Assembly (NCBI RefSeq): GCF_003722335.1 | Contig: NZ_CP026100.1 | Coordinates: 248,001 to 312,000 of the forward strand | Direction: 5' to 3' | Source: Caulobacter flavus | Lineage (GTDB): Bacteria > Pseudomonadota > Alphaproteobacteria > Caulobacterales > Caulobacteraceae | DNA length: 64,000 bases | Shown: one piece after another, positions 51,583 to 60,025 of the stretch | How positions within the stretch are numbered: position 1 is the first letter of the stretch | Layout: each line of letters starts with the position of its first letter | Position numbers and translations under genes: made by a program | Notes under the pieces: model-generated | What the model saw: only the letters and a program-made list of their open reading frames with translations | What the model was told of the DNA's origin: nothing | The model's database searches: none

Positions 51583-54495
51583 ATGTCGTCCAGCCACCGC
51601 ACGCGCGGAATCCGCCAGGCCCTGATCGGGGCCACTTGCCTGACCACCGCCTTTGCGGCCTTGCCCGCCCTGGCCCAGACGGCGCCCGCGCCGCAGGGCG
51701 CCCAGGCCGACGCGGTCGAGGAGATCGTCGTCACCGGCTATCGCAAGAGCCTGGCCGACGCGACCAACGCCAAGCGCGAGTCCGTGGCCTTCACCGACTC
51801 CGTCTTCGCCGAGGACATCGGCAAGTTCCCCGACCTGAACATCGCCGAGTCCCTGAACCGCATTCCCGGCGTGCAGCTGACCCGCGAGATCAACGGCGAG
51901 GGCCTGAACGTCACCATCCGGGGCCTGGGCACCAACTTCACCAAGATCCTGCTGAACGGCTCGCAGATCGCGGTGGCCTCGTCGGGCCGCACCGACAGCC
52001 AGAACCAGAACCGCGAGGTCGACCTCGACCTGTTCCCGACCGAGCTCTTCACCCGCCTGGACGTGCACAAGACCCCGACGGCCGGCATGGTCGAGGGCGG
52101 CGTGGCCGGCGTGGTCAACATGCGCAGCGCCCGGCCCTTCGACTACAAGGGGGGCGGCCAGCTGATCTATTCGCTGCAGGCCGGCAAGAACAACCAGGCC
52201 GACGACATCAGCCCGCGCGGCTCGCTGATCGCCTCCAAGACCTGGGAGACCCCGATCGGCGACTTCGGCCTGCTGGGCGGCGTCGCCATCGCCAGGGTCA
52301 AGAGCACCACCACCGGCTTCGAGAGCGTCGGCTGGTCGAACGCCAACATGACCTGCACCGGCTGCAACGCCACCGGCGGCAACAACTTCAACTGGGCTTC
52401 CACCGTGCCGGCCGGCGTCATCTCCAACGGCCTGACGCCGGGCCAGACCGTCGACAACGCCCTGCTGGCCGCGCTGAACCCGGGCACGACCCTGCAGCAG
52501 CTGTCGGACGCGCAGCTGCCGCGCCTGGGCCGCGACTCGTGGTCTTCGGGCGAGCGCGACCGCGACTCCCTGGTGCTGTCGGCCGAATGGCGGCCGAGCG
52601 ACCAGCTGAACGTCTATTTCGACACCCTCTATTCCAAGGGCAGCCGCTCGTTCGAGCGCATCGACATGAACTGGGTCGTGCGCAACTCCAACTTCATGGT
52701 CCCGGTGGGCGTGAAGGTGAACGGCGAGGGCGTCGTCACCGAGGGCACGTTCCTGAACTCGCAGTTCTTCCTCGAGTACCGCCCCTACGAGGAGGACGTC
52801 GAGGTCCTCAACCTCAACCCCGGCTTCACCTGGCGGCCCAACGACTGGATCAAGCTGGACGGCCAGGTGAACTGGAGCCGCAGCGTCTTCTTCCGCGAAG
52901 CCCCCACGGTGCTGTTCAACACCCCGCTGAACTCGGGCCTGAACGTCACCTACGCCAACGGCGGCGGCGACTATCCGTCGATCAAGGCCAACAAGGACCT
53001 CAACGACCCGGCGCTGGGCTGGGTGTGGGCCGGCGGCCGCGTCAACGTGCAGGCCGAAAAGCGCGTCACCCAGACCAAGGGCGCCCACTTCGACCTGACC
53101 CTGGGCGACGACAAGGGGACCAACTTCAGGTTCGGCGTCGCCTATGACGACGTCGGCCGCACCATCACCGCGCTCGACAACTCCGCCCGCTGGCAGGCCT
53201 TCACCTGCGGCGGCGGCGGGGTGACGCCGCAGAGCCCGGTTCCCGCCCCGGTCCCGGCCTGCGACGGTCGCGCCGGCTCGGCCATCCCCCAGGCGAACCT
53301 GGCCAGCTACATCAAGCAGGGTCCGCTGGGCTTCGTCACCTTGGACAAGGACCGCTTCTTCGCCGACAGCAACTATCAGGCCTTCCTCGACAGCGCGCCG
53401 TTCTCGGCCGCCGCCGCCACCGGCGCGGCCTCGGGCCTGATCCGCGAGAAGACCACCGGCGCCTATGTCGAGTTCAACGGTTCGTCCCAGGTGCTCGACC
53501 GCGACCTGCGCTTCAACCTCGGCGCCCGCTACTACTCGACCGACCAGACCATCGAGGGCCCGCAGACGGTCAACGGCGTGCTGTCGTTCCTGTCGCGCAC
53601 CACCAACTACGACGGCCTGCTGCCGTCGTTCAACGTCGCCTGGAACCTGCGCGACGACCTGATCGTCCGCGCCTCGGCCTCGCGCACCGTCACTCGCCCC
53701 AACCCCAGCGCCATGCTGCCGGGCACCACCTTCTCGGACCCGTCGGCCCAGCAGGCCAACCAGGGCAATCCGAACCTGCAGCCCTACACCTCCAACAACT
53801 TCGACATCGGCGGCGAGTGGTACACCGGCGGCGCCGGCTATATCGGCGTGGCTCTGTTCCGCAAGGAGCTGACCGGCTTCACCGTCAACGGGACCAACAC
53901 CATCCCGTTCAGCCAGCTGGGCGTGCCGTTCGACCAGCTGACGAACCTGCAGCAGCAGGCGATCAACAATCGCGGCGGTCCGGATGCGGCGACCGTCACC
54001 GTGCAGCAGCAGGTCAACGCCGACGGCGTGCTGACCATCCTGGGCCAGGAAGTGACCTGGGTGCAGCCGCTGGACTTCCTGCTGGACGGCGCGGGCTTCA
54101 CCGCCAACGCCACCCACGTCGAGCAGAACGCGCGCGGCAACGGCGCCCCGGCCCAGGCCGTCGGCATCTCGCCGTGGACCTACAACGTCACCGGCTACTA
54201 CGAGAAGCACGGCGCCACGGTGCGGCTGTCCTACGTCTGGAACGACGCCCAGATCTCGTCGGGCCCGGGCCAGAACGGCATTCCGGTCGCCACCATCAAC
54301 ACCGACGCCCGCGGGCAGTGGGACCTCTCGGCCAGCTACCAGTTCGACAACCTGCCGACCCAGCCGCGCGTCAGCCTCGACGTCATCAACATCACCGAGG
54401 AGGCCCAGCGCAGCCCGTTCCAGTGGGACAGCGCCGCCTACACCTACTACCAGCCGGGCCGCCAGATCATGCTGGGGATCCGGGGAAAGTTCTGA
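51583..54495 (+). CDS. TonB-dependent receptor, Xanthomonas/Caulobacter carbohydrate type, second
   Basis: A 970-residue outer-membrane transporter. The signal peptide ends ALPALA-Q, then the TonB box EEIVVTGYRKSLADAT, the plug (VFAEDIGKFPDLNIAESLNRIPGVQLTREINGEG, IRGLGTNFTKILLNG) and a 22-strand-type barrel ending PGRQIMLGIRGKF. It belongs to the same class as the receptor at 40943 but is shorter and only moderately similar. No enzyme gene is attached, so the substrate is not hinted at. The 119-bp upstream gap has GTAGC and GCTACC half-sites but no clear operator. A strong terminator follows. Confidence 0.92.
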   Translation: MSSSHRTRGIRQALIGATCLTTAFAALPALAQTAPAPQGAQADAVEEIVVTGYRKSLADATNAKRESVAFTDSVFAEDIGKFPDLNIAESLNRIPGVQLTREINGEGLNVTIRGLGTNFTKILLNGSQIAVASSGRTDSQNQNREVDLDLFPTELFTRLDVHKTPTAGMVEGGVAGVVNMRSARPFDYKGGGQLIYSLQAGKNNQADDISPRGSLIASKTWETPIGDFGLLGGVAIARVKSTTTGFESVGWSNANMTCTGCNATGGNNFNWASTVPAGVISNGLTPGQTVDNALLAALNPGTTLQQLSDAQLPRLGRDSWSSGERDRDSLVLSAEWRPSDQLNVYFDTLYSKGSRSFERIDMNWVVRNSNFMVPVGVKVNGEGVVTEGTFLNSQFFLEYRPYEEDVEVLNLNPGFTWRPNDWIKLDGQVNWSRSVFFREAPTVLFNTPLNSGLNVTYANGGGDYPSIKANKDLNDPALGWVWAGGRVNVQAEKRVTQTKGAHFDLTLGDDKGTNFRFGVAYDDVGRTITALDNSARWQAFTCGGGGVTPQSPVPAPVPACDGRAGSAIPQANLASYIKQGPLGFVTLDKDRFFADSNYQAFLDSAPFSAAAATGAASGLIREKTTGAYVEFNGSSQVLDRDLRFNLGARYYSTDQTIEGPQTVNGVLSFLSRTTNYDGLLPSFNVAWNLRDDLIVRASASRTVTRPNPSAMLPGTTFSDPSAQQANQGNPNLQPYTSNNFDIGGEWYTGGAGYIGVALFRKELTGFTVNGTNTIPFSQLGVPFDQLTNLQQQAINNRGGPDAATVTVQQQVNADGVLTILGQEVTWVQPLDFLLDGAGFTANATHVEQNARGNGAPAQAVGISPWTYNVTGYYEKHGATVRLSYVWNDAQISSGPGQNGIPVATINTDARGQWDLSASYQFDNLPTQPRVSLDVINITEEAQRSPFQWDSAAYTYYQPGRQIMLGIRGKF

Positions 54496-54545
54496 CCAAC
54501 CCTCGAGCTTCGCGTGGCCGACCTTCCCAGCGCCATGCGGTTTTG

Positions 54546-54579
54546 GCGGCGCATCCTCCCCGGATGCGCCGCTTTTTTT
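54546..54579 (+). terminator. Intrinsic terminator of the TBDR gene
   Basis: GCGGCGCATCC (54546-54556) and GGATGCGCCGC (54562-54572) form a perfect 11-bp stem with a five-base loop, followed by seven Ts (54573-54579). This is the clearest Rho-independent terminator in the window. Confidence 0.92.
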
Positions 54580-54614
54580 GACCATCGTTCGCAAATGCGC
54601 TCTAGGTTGCAGCC

Positions 54615-55223
54615 ATGGACTTCGAGCCCGGCCCGCCCCCCGCAACGCTCTCCGAAACGCCCAAGCGCCGCGGCCCCGGCCGCCCGCGCGACCCCGAGGT
54701 GGAGAAGCGCCTTAAGCGCGCGGCGCTGGAGGTGCTGGCCCAGCACGGCATGTCGGGTCTGACGCTGGAGAAGATCTGCGACAAGGCCGGCGCGCCGCGC
54801 GCCACCTTCTATCGCCGCTGGGCCACGCCGATGCAGGCCGTGGGCGAGGCCTTCAACGAGGCCTTCCTGTTCGAGACCCTGCCCGACACCGGCGACGTCG
54901 TCGCCGACCTCGTCGCCCTGGGCCAGGCGATGCTCGACCTCTACAACGACCCCGTGGTCGGCCCGTGCATGAGCTTCCTGATCGCCGAGAGCCGCGTGCG
55001 GCCCGAACTGTTCCAGGGCGGCCACGAGGACTTCCAGCGCCGCCGCGCCTACAACCGCCAGGTCGTCGAGCGCGCCATCGCCCGCGGCCAGATCCCCGCC
55101 GACACCGACGCCGACCTGGTGATCGACACCATCAGCGGCCTGGCCCTCAACAACCAGGCCACCCGGCGGCCGCTGACCCCGGAGATGCTGACGTTCGTGG
55201 TGCGAAGGCTGCTGGGGCTGTAG
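54615..55223 (+). CDS. TetR-family regulator
   Basis: A 202-residue regulator. It has a basic Pro/Arg N-terminal arm (KRRGPGRPRDPEVEKRLKRAALEVLAQHG), as in regulators that touch the minor groove, then the HTH (MSGLTLEKICDKAGAPRATFYRRWATPMQAV). A C-terminal domain of the TetR_C_16/AefR-like kind follows (YNDPVVGPCMSFLIAESRVRPELFQ). The target is unclear: the TBDR upstream ends in a terminator, and the SMR pump lies about 190 bp downstream beyond a repeat element. Confidence 0.87.
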   Translation: MDFEPGPPPATLSETPKRRGPGRPRDPEVEKRLKRAALEVLAQHGMSGLTLEKICDKAGAPRATFYRRWATPMQAVGEAFNEAFLFETLPDTGDVVADLVALGQAMLDLYNDPVVGPCMSFLIAESRVRPELFQGGHEDFQRRRAYNRQVVERAIARGQIPADTDADLVIDTISGLALNNQATRRPLTPEMLTFVVRRLLGL

Positions 55224-55235
55224 GCCGCCTGACGG

Positions 55236-55349
55236 CGCCCCCCTCCGGCCCTCCGGGCCACCTCCCCAGAGGGGGAGGATCCGAAACTCCGACGCCAGGA
55301 AGATGCTCCCCCTCTGTGGGAGCTGTCGGCGGAGCCGACTGAGGGGGTC
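55236..55349. repeat. Two-module intergenic palindrome, family 1, copy d (inverted)
   Basis: Here the complements of modules A and B follow each other (CCCCCTCCGGCCCTCCGGGC..., then AAGATGCTCCCCCTCTGTGG...GACTGAGGGGG). Read on the minus strand this is order B-A, the same as copies c and e. It occupies most of the gap between the tetR gene and the SMR gene. Confidence 0.82.
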
Positions 55350-55412
55350 TTGCCGCCTCGAAAACAAACCAACCGCGCGGTATCTTAAAGACCTCCCCGC
55401 CCGAGGTGTGCC

Positions 55413-55760
55413 GTGTCCGTCCCTGCTTCCGCCTACGCCATGCTCGCCGGCGCCATCGTCGCCGAGGTGGCCGGCACCACCTTCCTGCAGAAGTCCGAGC
55501 AGTTCACGAAGCTGCTGCCCAGCATCGCCACGGCCGGCCTCTACGCCCTGGCCTTCTTCCTGCTGTCGATCGCGCTCAAGCACATGCCCCTGGCCATCGC
55601 CTACGCCATCTGGAGCGGCGTCGGGATCGTGCTGACCGCGGTGATCGGCGCCGTCCTCTTCCGCCAGATGCTCGACCTGCCGGCGATGATCGGCATCAGC
55701 CTGATCGTCAGCGGCGTGGTGGTCGCCCAGCTGTTCTCGCGCACCCTGAGCCACGCATGA
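55413..55760 (+). CDS. Small multidrug resistance (SMR) family transporter
   Basis: A 115-residue proton-coupled dimeric pump with four membrane helices. The essential membrane Glu is E18 in IVAEVAGTTFLQKSEQF, matching Glu14 of EmrE. LKHMPLAIAYAIWSGVGIVLTAVIGAVLF is the family signature across helices 2-3, with the Trp and Gly residues of the dimer face. The start is GTG at 55413. Its stop overlaps the start of a TetR-type gene (ATGA), so pump and regulator are one transcript. Quaternary ammonium or other cationic compounds are likely substrates. Confidence 0.92.
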   Translation: MSVPASAYAMLAGAIVAEVAGTTFLQKSEQFTKLLPSIATAGLYALAFFLLSIALKHMPLAIAYAIWSGVGIVLTAVIGAVLFRQMLDLPAMIGISLIVSGVVVAQLFSRTLSHA

Positions 55761-56314
55761 ACACCACCGCCTACAACCGCCCCAAGCAGCCCGAGCAGGT
55801 GCGCCGCGCCCTGCTGGAGGCCGCCGTCGCCCTGGCAGAGGAGCAGGGTCTGGGCGGCATCACGGTCCAGGCGGTGGCCGACCGCGCTGGCGTGACCAAG
55901 GGCGGTCTCTTCCACCATTTCGCCAACAAGCAGGCGCTGATCGACGCCGTCTTCGACTTCATGCTCGAGCAGATGGAGGCGGTGCTCGACCGCCTGATGG
56001 CCGACGACGCCGAGCAAGGCTGCTTCACCCGCGCCTACGTGATCTCGACCTTCGAGTGCTGCGACATGGCGCTCAGCGGCCAGGCCCTGTCGATTTCGAT
56101 GGTCACCGACCCGGCCCTGCGCCGCCGCTGGCGCGACTGGGTCGACGCCCGCCTGGCCCGGCACGCCGACACCGACTCCGACCCGCGCCTGAACGTCGTG
56201 CGCCTGGCCGCCGACGGCTACTGGTTCGCCCGCGTGCTGCACGACGGCGACCCCGGCCCCGAGACGCCCGAGGCGCTGCAGGCCCGCCTCATCGCCATGA
56301 CACGGGAGGGCTGA
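55757..56314 (+). CDS. TetR-family regulator coupled to the SMR pump
   Basis: A 185-residue regulator. The HTH is QVRRALLEAAVALAEEQGLGGITVQAVADRAGVTKGGLFHHFANKQALI. The C-terminal domain (DYISTFECC-like, here YVISTFECCDMALSGQALSI) fits the TetR_C_37/QacR-like group. Its ATG overlaps the SMR stop by four bases. It probably represses its own operon from a promoter before the SMR gene, although no palindrome other than the repeat was seen there. Confidence 0.88.
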   Translation: MNTTAYNRPKQPEQVRRALLEAAVALAEEQGLGGITVQAVADRAGVTKGGLFHHFANKQALIDAVFDFMLEQMEAVLDRLMADDAEQGCFTRAYVISTFECCDMALSGQALSISMVTDPALRRRWRDWVDARLARHADTDSDPRLNVVRLAADGYWFARVLHDGDPGPETPEALQARLIAMTREG

Positions 56315-56315
56315 G

Positions 56316-56441
56316 ATGGGCTTTTTCCGAACCCACTGGGCGCTGCTGGCGGAGGCGGACGACGAGGCCACGCTGGCGCCAGTCGCGCCTGACGAGGAAA
56401 TACCGACCGAACCGCTGCAAGAGACGCCGACGGCAGCCTAG
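56316..56441 (+). CDS. Small acidic protein downstream of the SMR-TetR pair
   Basis: A 41-codon frame starting one base after the tetR stop, with GGGAGGG about six bases before the ATG, which is a strong ribosome site. The product starts MGFFRTHWALLAEADDEATL and then becomes Pro/Glu-rich, with no domain. Translation looks likely from the ribosome site and tight spacing. Function is unknown. Confidence 0.45.
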   Translation: MGFFRTHWALLAEADDEATLAPVAPDEEIPTEPLQETPTAA

Positions 56442-56460
56442 TTCTCACCGGCGACGCCTT

Positions 56461-56600
56461 TTTCTCCTCCTCGCAGAGCGGGGAAGGTGGCGCGGCGCTA
56501 TCAGCGCCGTGACGGATGGGGCGACCGCCGGCACGGAGCCCAGCCTCGCCCCCTCCACCGCTTCGCGGTCCCCCTCCCCCGTTTCACGGGGGAGGAGAAA
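56461..56600. repeat. Intergenic repeat-like palindrome, family 4
   Basis: TTTCTCCTCC (56461-56470) and GGAGGAGAAA (56591-56600) are perfect inverted ends. Inside are GGCGCGGCGCTATCAGCGCC and the hairpin CCCCCTCCCCCG-TTTCA-CGGGGGAGG. Only one copy lies in the window. Its build resembles the other families. It separates the SMR operon from the converging amidase gene. Confidence 0.6.
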
Positions 56601-56604
56601 CACC

Positions 56605-57552
56605 TCAGAACAGCACGCCCTTCTCCAGCATGCCGTGCACGCCCTTCTCGCCGTTGACGGTCTGGGTCACCCGGAAGTCCACGGCCAGCGAGCAGAACTG
56701 ATAGGCCTGCACGCGGGTGAGGCTCGAGCGGGCGCAGATGAAGTCGATCATGCCGCGCAGGGCCTGCTTCATCGCCAGGTCCAGGTCCTCGTTGAAGCCC
56801 ATGACGATCCAGTGGGTCGGCGTCTCGGCGCGCGGCCAGGTCGCCACGCCCACCTCCGACGCCTTGTGCAGGATGAAGGTGAAGGTCCCGGTCAGGCCCA
56901 TCTCCAGGGCGTTGACGCAGACCTCGCCGTCGCCCTGGCGGCCATGGCCGTCGCCGGCCGAGAAGTTGGCGCCGGGAACCCAGACCGGCAGATAGAGGGT
57001 CGCGCCCGCGCCTAGTTCCTTGTTGTCCATGTTGCCGCCGTGCTCACGCGGCTCGCGGCTGGAAAGCCGGCCGTACTTGGCCGGCGGGGCCACGCCCATG
57101 GTGCCGAAGAACGGCTTCAGCGGCAGTTGCGGCCCCCACTCCGGCTTGCAGACCCCGCGCGCCCTGTCGACGGCAATGTGGCTGACATAGCGATCGGGGA
57201 AGTCCTCCGGGATCGTGCCGGCCAGCGGCCGCACCGCGCAGTAGCCCCAGTCGTTGTTGGGCTCCACCGACTCGATCCGCACCTCCAGGGTGTCGCCCGG
57301 CTCGGCCCCGGCGATCGCCACGGGTCCCGTGAGGATGTGCGGCCCGATGCGATCCAGCTTCGCGTCGTGGATCGCCTGCAGGGCCGGCGGGATGGTCAGC
57401 CACGACTCCGCGCTGGGCATGACCTCGGGCCCGCCGGAAACGCAGTCGAAGGTGACGCTGTCGCCCGACTGAACGGTCAGGACCGGGTCGAAGGCCGCGT
57501 CGAAGATGCCGAAGCGGACGGTCTGCGGGGTGGAGGCGAGGTGATGATGCAT
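56605..57552 (-). CDS. Acetamidase/formamidase-family amidohydrolase
   Basis: A 315-residue enzyme of the FmdA/AmdA family that releases ammonia from small amides such as formamide. Blocks include TVRFGIFDAAFDPVLTVQSGDSVTFDCVSGGPE, IAGAEPGDTLEVRIESVEPNNDWGYCAVRPLAG, HGGNMDNKELGAGATLYLPVWVPGANFSAGDGHGRQGDGEVCVNALE (the His/Asp metal region) and FSLAVD-like QFCSLAVDFRVTQTVNG. It is divergent from the hpxXYZ operon, sharing a control region with the AAGTAT-N6-ACTT motif. That suggests a role in purine-derived or other amide nitrogen release. Confidence 0.88.
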   Translation of the reverse strand: MHHHLASTPQTVRFGIFDAAFDPVLTVQSGDSVTFDCVSGGPEVMPSAESWLTIPPALQAIHDAKLDRIGPHILTGPVAIAGAEPGDTLEVRIESVEPNNDWGYCAVRPLAGTIPEDFPDRYVSHIAVDRARGVCKPEWGPQLPLKPFFGTMGVAPPAKYGRLSSREPREHGGNMDNKELGAGATLYLPVWVPGANFSAGDGHGRQGDGEVCVNALEMGLTGTFTFILHKASEVGVATWPRAETPTHWIVMGFNEDLDLAMKQALRGMIDFICARSSLTRVQAYQFCSLAVDFRVTQTVNGEKGVHGMLEKGVLF

Positions 57553-57765
57553 GGCGCGAAGCGAACCGGAGGCTTGAAGACGGCCTCCACTCTCCGGCCG
57601 CGCCGCCGCCGGGGCGAAGCGCGCGCCGCCGCCGCCGCCCCGCTTTGCGAAACCTGCCTCCGCCCTGGGCGCCCGCTGCCCCCACGCCGCGCAAACAGCG
57701 GGCGATCGGCCCAGCTTAAGCGCTTGAAAAACCCGTGCTGGCGGCGTTATCGTCGGCTGGCTATG
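57553..57765. promoter_or_regulatory. Divergent control region between the amidase and hpxXYZ
   Basis: About 250 bp separates the two divergent genes. The half next to the amidase is GC-rich and featureless. Near the hpx side TTGAAA at 57724 and TTATCG at 57747 are 17 bp apart and could be the hpx promoter, with the operator at 57766 just past the start site. Confidence 0.35.
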
Positions 57766-57781
57766 AAGTATTCAATTACTT
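57766..57781. promoter_or_regulatory. Operator motif AAGTAT-N6-ACTT before hpxXYZ
   Basis: AAGTATTCAATTACTT forms the inverted repeat GAAGTA-N6-TACTTC (57765-57782) and ends 20 bp before the hpxX start. The same pattern, AAGTATGTCCTGACTT, lies on the TBDR promoter at 59839-59854. A common regulator is likely but not encoded in the window. Confidence 0.6.
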
Positions 57782-57801
57782 CCTAGCGTGAGTGACTTCC
57801 C

Positions 57802-58023
57802 ATGTCGGGCGGCGATCTGTCGGCCTTCCAAAACCTCACCGACGCCAAGGTCGCCGCCTATCTGGATCGCCGCAGCGCCGAGCTTGGCCTGCCCGTTCCC
57901 GAGAGCTGTCGCGCCGGCGTCGCCGAGAACCTCGCCCTGCTGCGCGACCAGACCGCCCTGTTCTGTGGCGAGCTCGCCGGCCAGAGCGAGGCGGACGCTC
58001 CGGCGGAGGCGTTCGAGCCGTGA
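57802..58023 (+). CDS. hpxX: HpxX/AtzG-like small subunit (DUF4089)
   Basis: A small 73-residue helical protein that in the AtzE-AtzG pair forms a tight complex with the amidase and stabilises it. It has the family pattern AKVAAYLDRRSAELGLPVPESCRAGVAENLALLRDQTALF. The amidase starts inside its stop codon (GTGA), which fits equimolar synthesis. In Klebsiella the matching hpxX-Y-Z genes belong to the purine (allantoin/oxalurate) pathway. In cyanuric-acid degraders the same trio is atzG-E-H. The neighbours here favour purines. Confidence 0.8.
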   Translation: MSGGDLSAFQNLTDAKVAAYLDRRSAELGLPVPESCRAGVAENLALLRDQTALFCGELAGQSEADAPAEAFEP

Positions 58024-59402
58024 GCTTCGACACCATCCAGGGCCTGGGCCGCGCCCTGCGCGAAGGTCGCGCCACCGCCCGCGAGATCGCCCAGCGCGCC
58101 CTGGCCGCCGCCAGGGCCGAGCCGTTCAACGCCTTCACCGCCGTGTTCGAGGCCGAGGCCCTGGTCCAGGCCGACGCCGTGGACGCCGCTCTCGCGGCCG
58201 GCGTCGACCCCGGCCCGCTGGCCGGCGTCCCCTTCGCGGTCAAGAACCTGTTCGACGTGGCCGGCCACGTCACCCTGGCCGGATCCAGGATCCGCCGCGA
58301 CGCCGCCCCCGCCAGCGCCGACGCCACCGCCGTCGCCAAGCTGAAGGCGGCTGGGGCGGTGCTGATCGGCGCGCTGAACATGGACGAGTTCGCCTACGGC
58401 TTCGTCACCGAGAACGCCCACGACGGCCCCACCCGCAACCCCCACGACCCGTCCCGCATCGCCGGCGGCTCGTCGGGCGGCTCGGCCGCCGCCGTGTCGG
58501 CCGGGATCCTGCCCCTGACCCTGGGCTCGGACACCAACGGCTCTATCCGCATCCCCGCCGGCCTGTGCGGCGTGTTCGGCATGAAGCCCACCCTGGGCCG
58601 GCTGTCGCGGGCGGGAACCTTCCCGTTCGTGCACAGCCTCGACCACATCGGCCCGTTCGCCCGCACGGCCGCCGACCTCGCGACCGCCTACGACGCCCTG
58701 CAGGGTCCCGACCCGCGCGACGCGCTGTCGCCGCCGGTCGCCGATCCGCTGTCGGGTCGCCTCGACGCCCTGGCCGATCAGCCCCTGCGCGTCGGGGTGC
58801 TGGGCGGCTGGTTCCAGCAAGGCGCCTTCCCCGAGGTGGCCGAGGCGCTGGAGATCGTCGCCGACGCGCTGCAGGCCCGCCGCGACGTCGAGCTGCCCGG
58901 CGCCCAGGCCGCCCGCGCCGCCGCCTTCGCGATGTCGGCCTCTGAAGGCGGGCAGCTGCATTTCGACGACCTGGCCGCCCGCGCCCTCGACTACGACCCG
59001 GCCGTGCGCGACCGCCTGCTGGCCGGCGCCCTGCTGCCCGATGGCGTGGCCCAGGCAGCCCATCGCTATCGCCCCGTGTTCCGCGACGCGGCCCGCAAGC
59101 TGTTCGAGGACTTCGACCTGCTGCTGGCCCCGGTCGCCCCCTGCCCTGCCCCGCCCATCGGCCAGGCGACCATGGAACTGGCCGGCGCGCAGGTTTCGGT
59201 GCGCAAGACGCTGGGGGCCTACACCCAGCCGATCAGCTATATCGGCCTGCCGGTGATCGCCGCTCCGGTGAACCGCCCAGGCAAGCCGCCGGTCGGCGTG
59301 CAGCTGATCGCGCCGGCCTGGCGCGAGGACCTGGCCTTCGCCGCCGCCCTGCGCCTGGAGCGCGCCGGCGTCATCGCCGCCCACCGTCCTGCAGGAGCCT
59401 AG
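58020..59402 (+). CDS. hpxY: AtzE/HpxY-family amidohydrolase (amidase signature)
   Basis: A 460-residue amidase-signature enzyme. The Ser-cisSer-Lys triad is visible as Lys in VPFAVKNLFDVAG, cis-Ser in RIAGGSSGGSAAAVSAG and the nucleophile Ser in LGSDTNGSIRIPAG. The AtzE branch is suggested by the paired small subunit upstream and the DUF3225 protein downstream. A GTG start at 58020 overlaps hpxX by four bases. AtzE hydrolyses 1-carboxybiuret; HpxY is thought to act on an oxamate- or oxalurate-type product of purine breakdown. Which applies here is not proven. The nearby nucleoside hydrolase and guanine deaminase support the purine role. Confidence 0.85.
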   Translation: MSFDTIQGLGRALREGRATAREIAQRALAAARAEPFNAFTAVFEAEALVQADAVDAALAAGVDPGPLAGVPFAVKNLFDVAGHVTLAGSRIRRDAAPASADATAVAKLKAAGAVLIGALNMDEFAYGFVTENAHDGPTRNPHDPSRIAGGSSGGSAAAVSAGILPLTLGSDTNGSIRIPAGLCGVFGMKPTLGRLSRAGTFPFVHSLDHIGPFARTAADLATAYDALQGPDPRDALSPPVADPLSGRLDALADQPLRVGVLGGWFQQGAFPEVAEALEIVADALQARRDVELPGAQAARAAAFAMSASEGGQLHFDDLAARALDYDPAVRDRLLAGALLPDGVAQAAHRYRPVFRDAARKLFEDFDLLLAPVAPCPAPPIGQATMELAGAQVSVRKTLGAYTQPISYIGLPVIAAPVNRPGKPPVGVQLIAPAWREDLAFAAALRLERAGVIAAHRPAGA

Positions 59403-59405
59403 AAG

Positions 59406-59807
59406 ATGATCGTCAACGCCCCCGACGTGCTGGCGCAGGTCACCGCCGCCGTCGACGCCTATGAAACCGCGCTGATGACCAACGACGTCGAGGCGCTGGA
59501 CGGCTTCTTCCGCGACGCGCCGCAAACCGTCCGCTACGGCGTCGCCGAGAACCTCTACGGCTTCGCCGAGATCGCCGCCTTTCGAATCGGACGGGCCGGC
59601 GGCTCGCCGCTGCGCGAACGCCTTCGGACCGAAATCACCACTTTTGGGCGTGATTTCGCGATCGCCAACGTCGAATTCCTCAGAACCGGGGCAAAACAGC
59701 CCGGTCGCCAGAGCCAGACCTGGCTGCGCACCGAAGACGGCTGGAAAATCGTTTCCGCGCACGTTTCGCTGCTTCAGGGCGGCGCCGACCAACGCCTTGC
59801 GCCATAA
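59406..59807 (+). CDS. hpxZ: HpxZ/AtzH-like protein (DUF3225, SnoaL-like fold)
   Basis: A 133-residue NTF2/SnoaL-fold protein with the DUF3225 pattern VTAAVDAYETALMTNDVEALDGFFRDAPQTVRYGVAENLYGFAEIAAFR and SQTWLRTEDGWKIVSAHVSLL. In the atz and hpx systems this protein follows the amidase, and AtzH-type members are reported to aid decarboxylation or hydrolysis of the small acid formed. It starts three bases after the amidase stop. It completes the hpxX-Y-Z set; hpxW is absent. Confidence 0.83.
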   Translation: MIVNAPDVLAQVTAAVDAYETALMTNDVEALDGFFRDAPQTVRYGVAENLYGFAEIAAFRIGRAGGSPLRERLRTEITTFGRDFAIANVEFLRTGAKQPGRQSQTWLRTEDGWKIVSAHVSLLQGGADQRLAP

Positions 59808-59838
59808 GCTCCAGAAGCTCCGCTCAAGGACAATAAGT

Positions 59839-59859
59839 AAGTATGTCCTGACTTATGAT
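59839..59859 (+). promoter_or_regulatory. Operator motif overlapping the -10 of the purine-cluster TBDR
   Basis: AAGTATGTCCTGACTT (59839-59854) repeats the motif at 57766. Its last base starts TATGAT (59854-59859), a near-consensus -10. The outer arms ATAAGT (59833) and ACTTAT (59851) extend the symmetry. A bound repressor would cover the promoter, and the leader to the ATG at 60026 would be about 160 bases. Confidence 0.6.
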
Positions 59860-60025
59860 CTAGTTTTGGGCGCCGATGTCGCAGCGTGGTCAAATAGTGA
59901 CACGCCCCGAACAAACTTCACGGAGTCGATACCGAGTCGTCATCAAGCCTTTTGATTTCGGCGACGCCATTGTGCATTGCACCCCGCAACCGGCTCCTCC
60001 ACCGGTGTTCGAAGGGGATTTCGAC

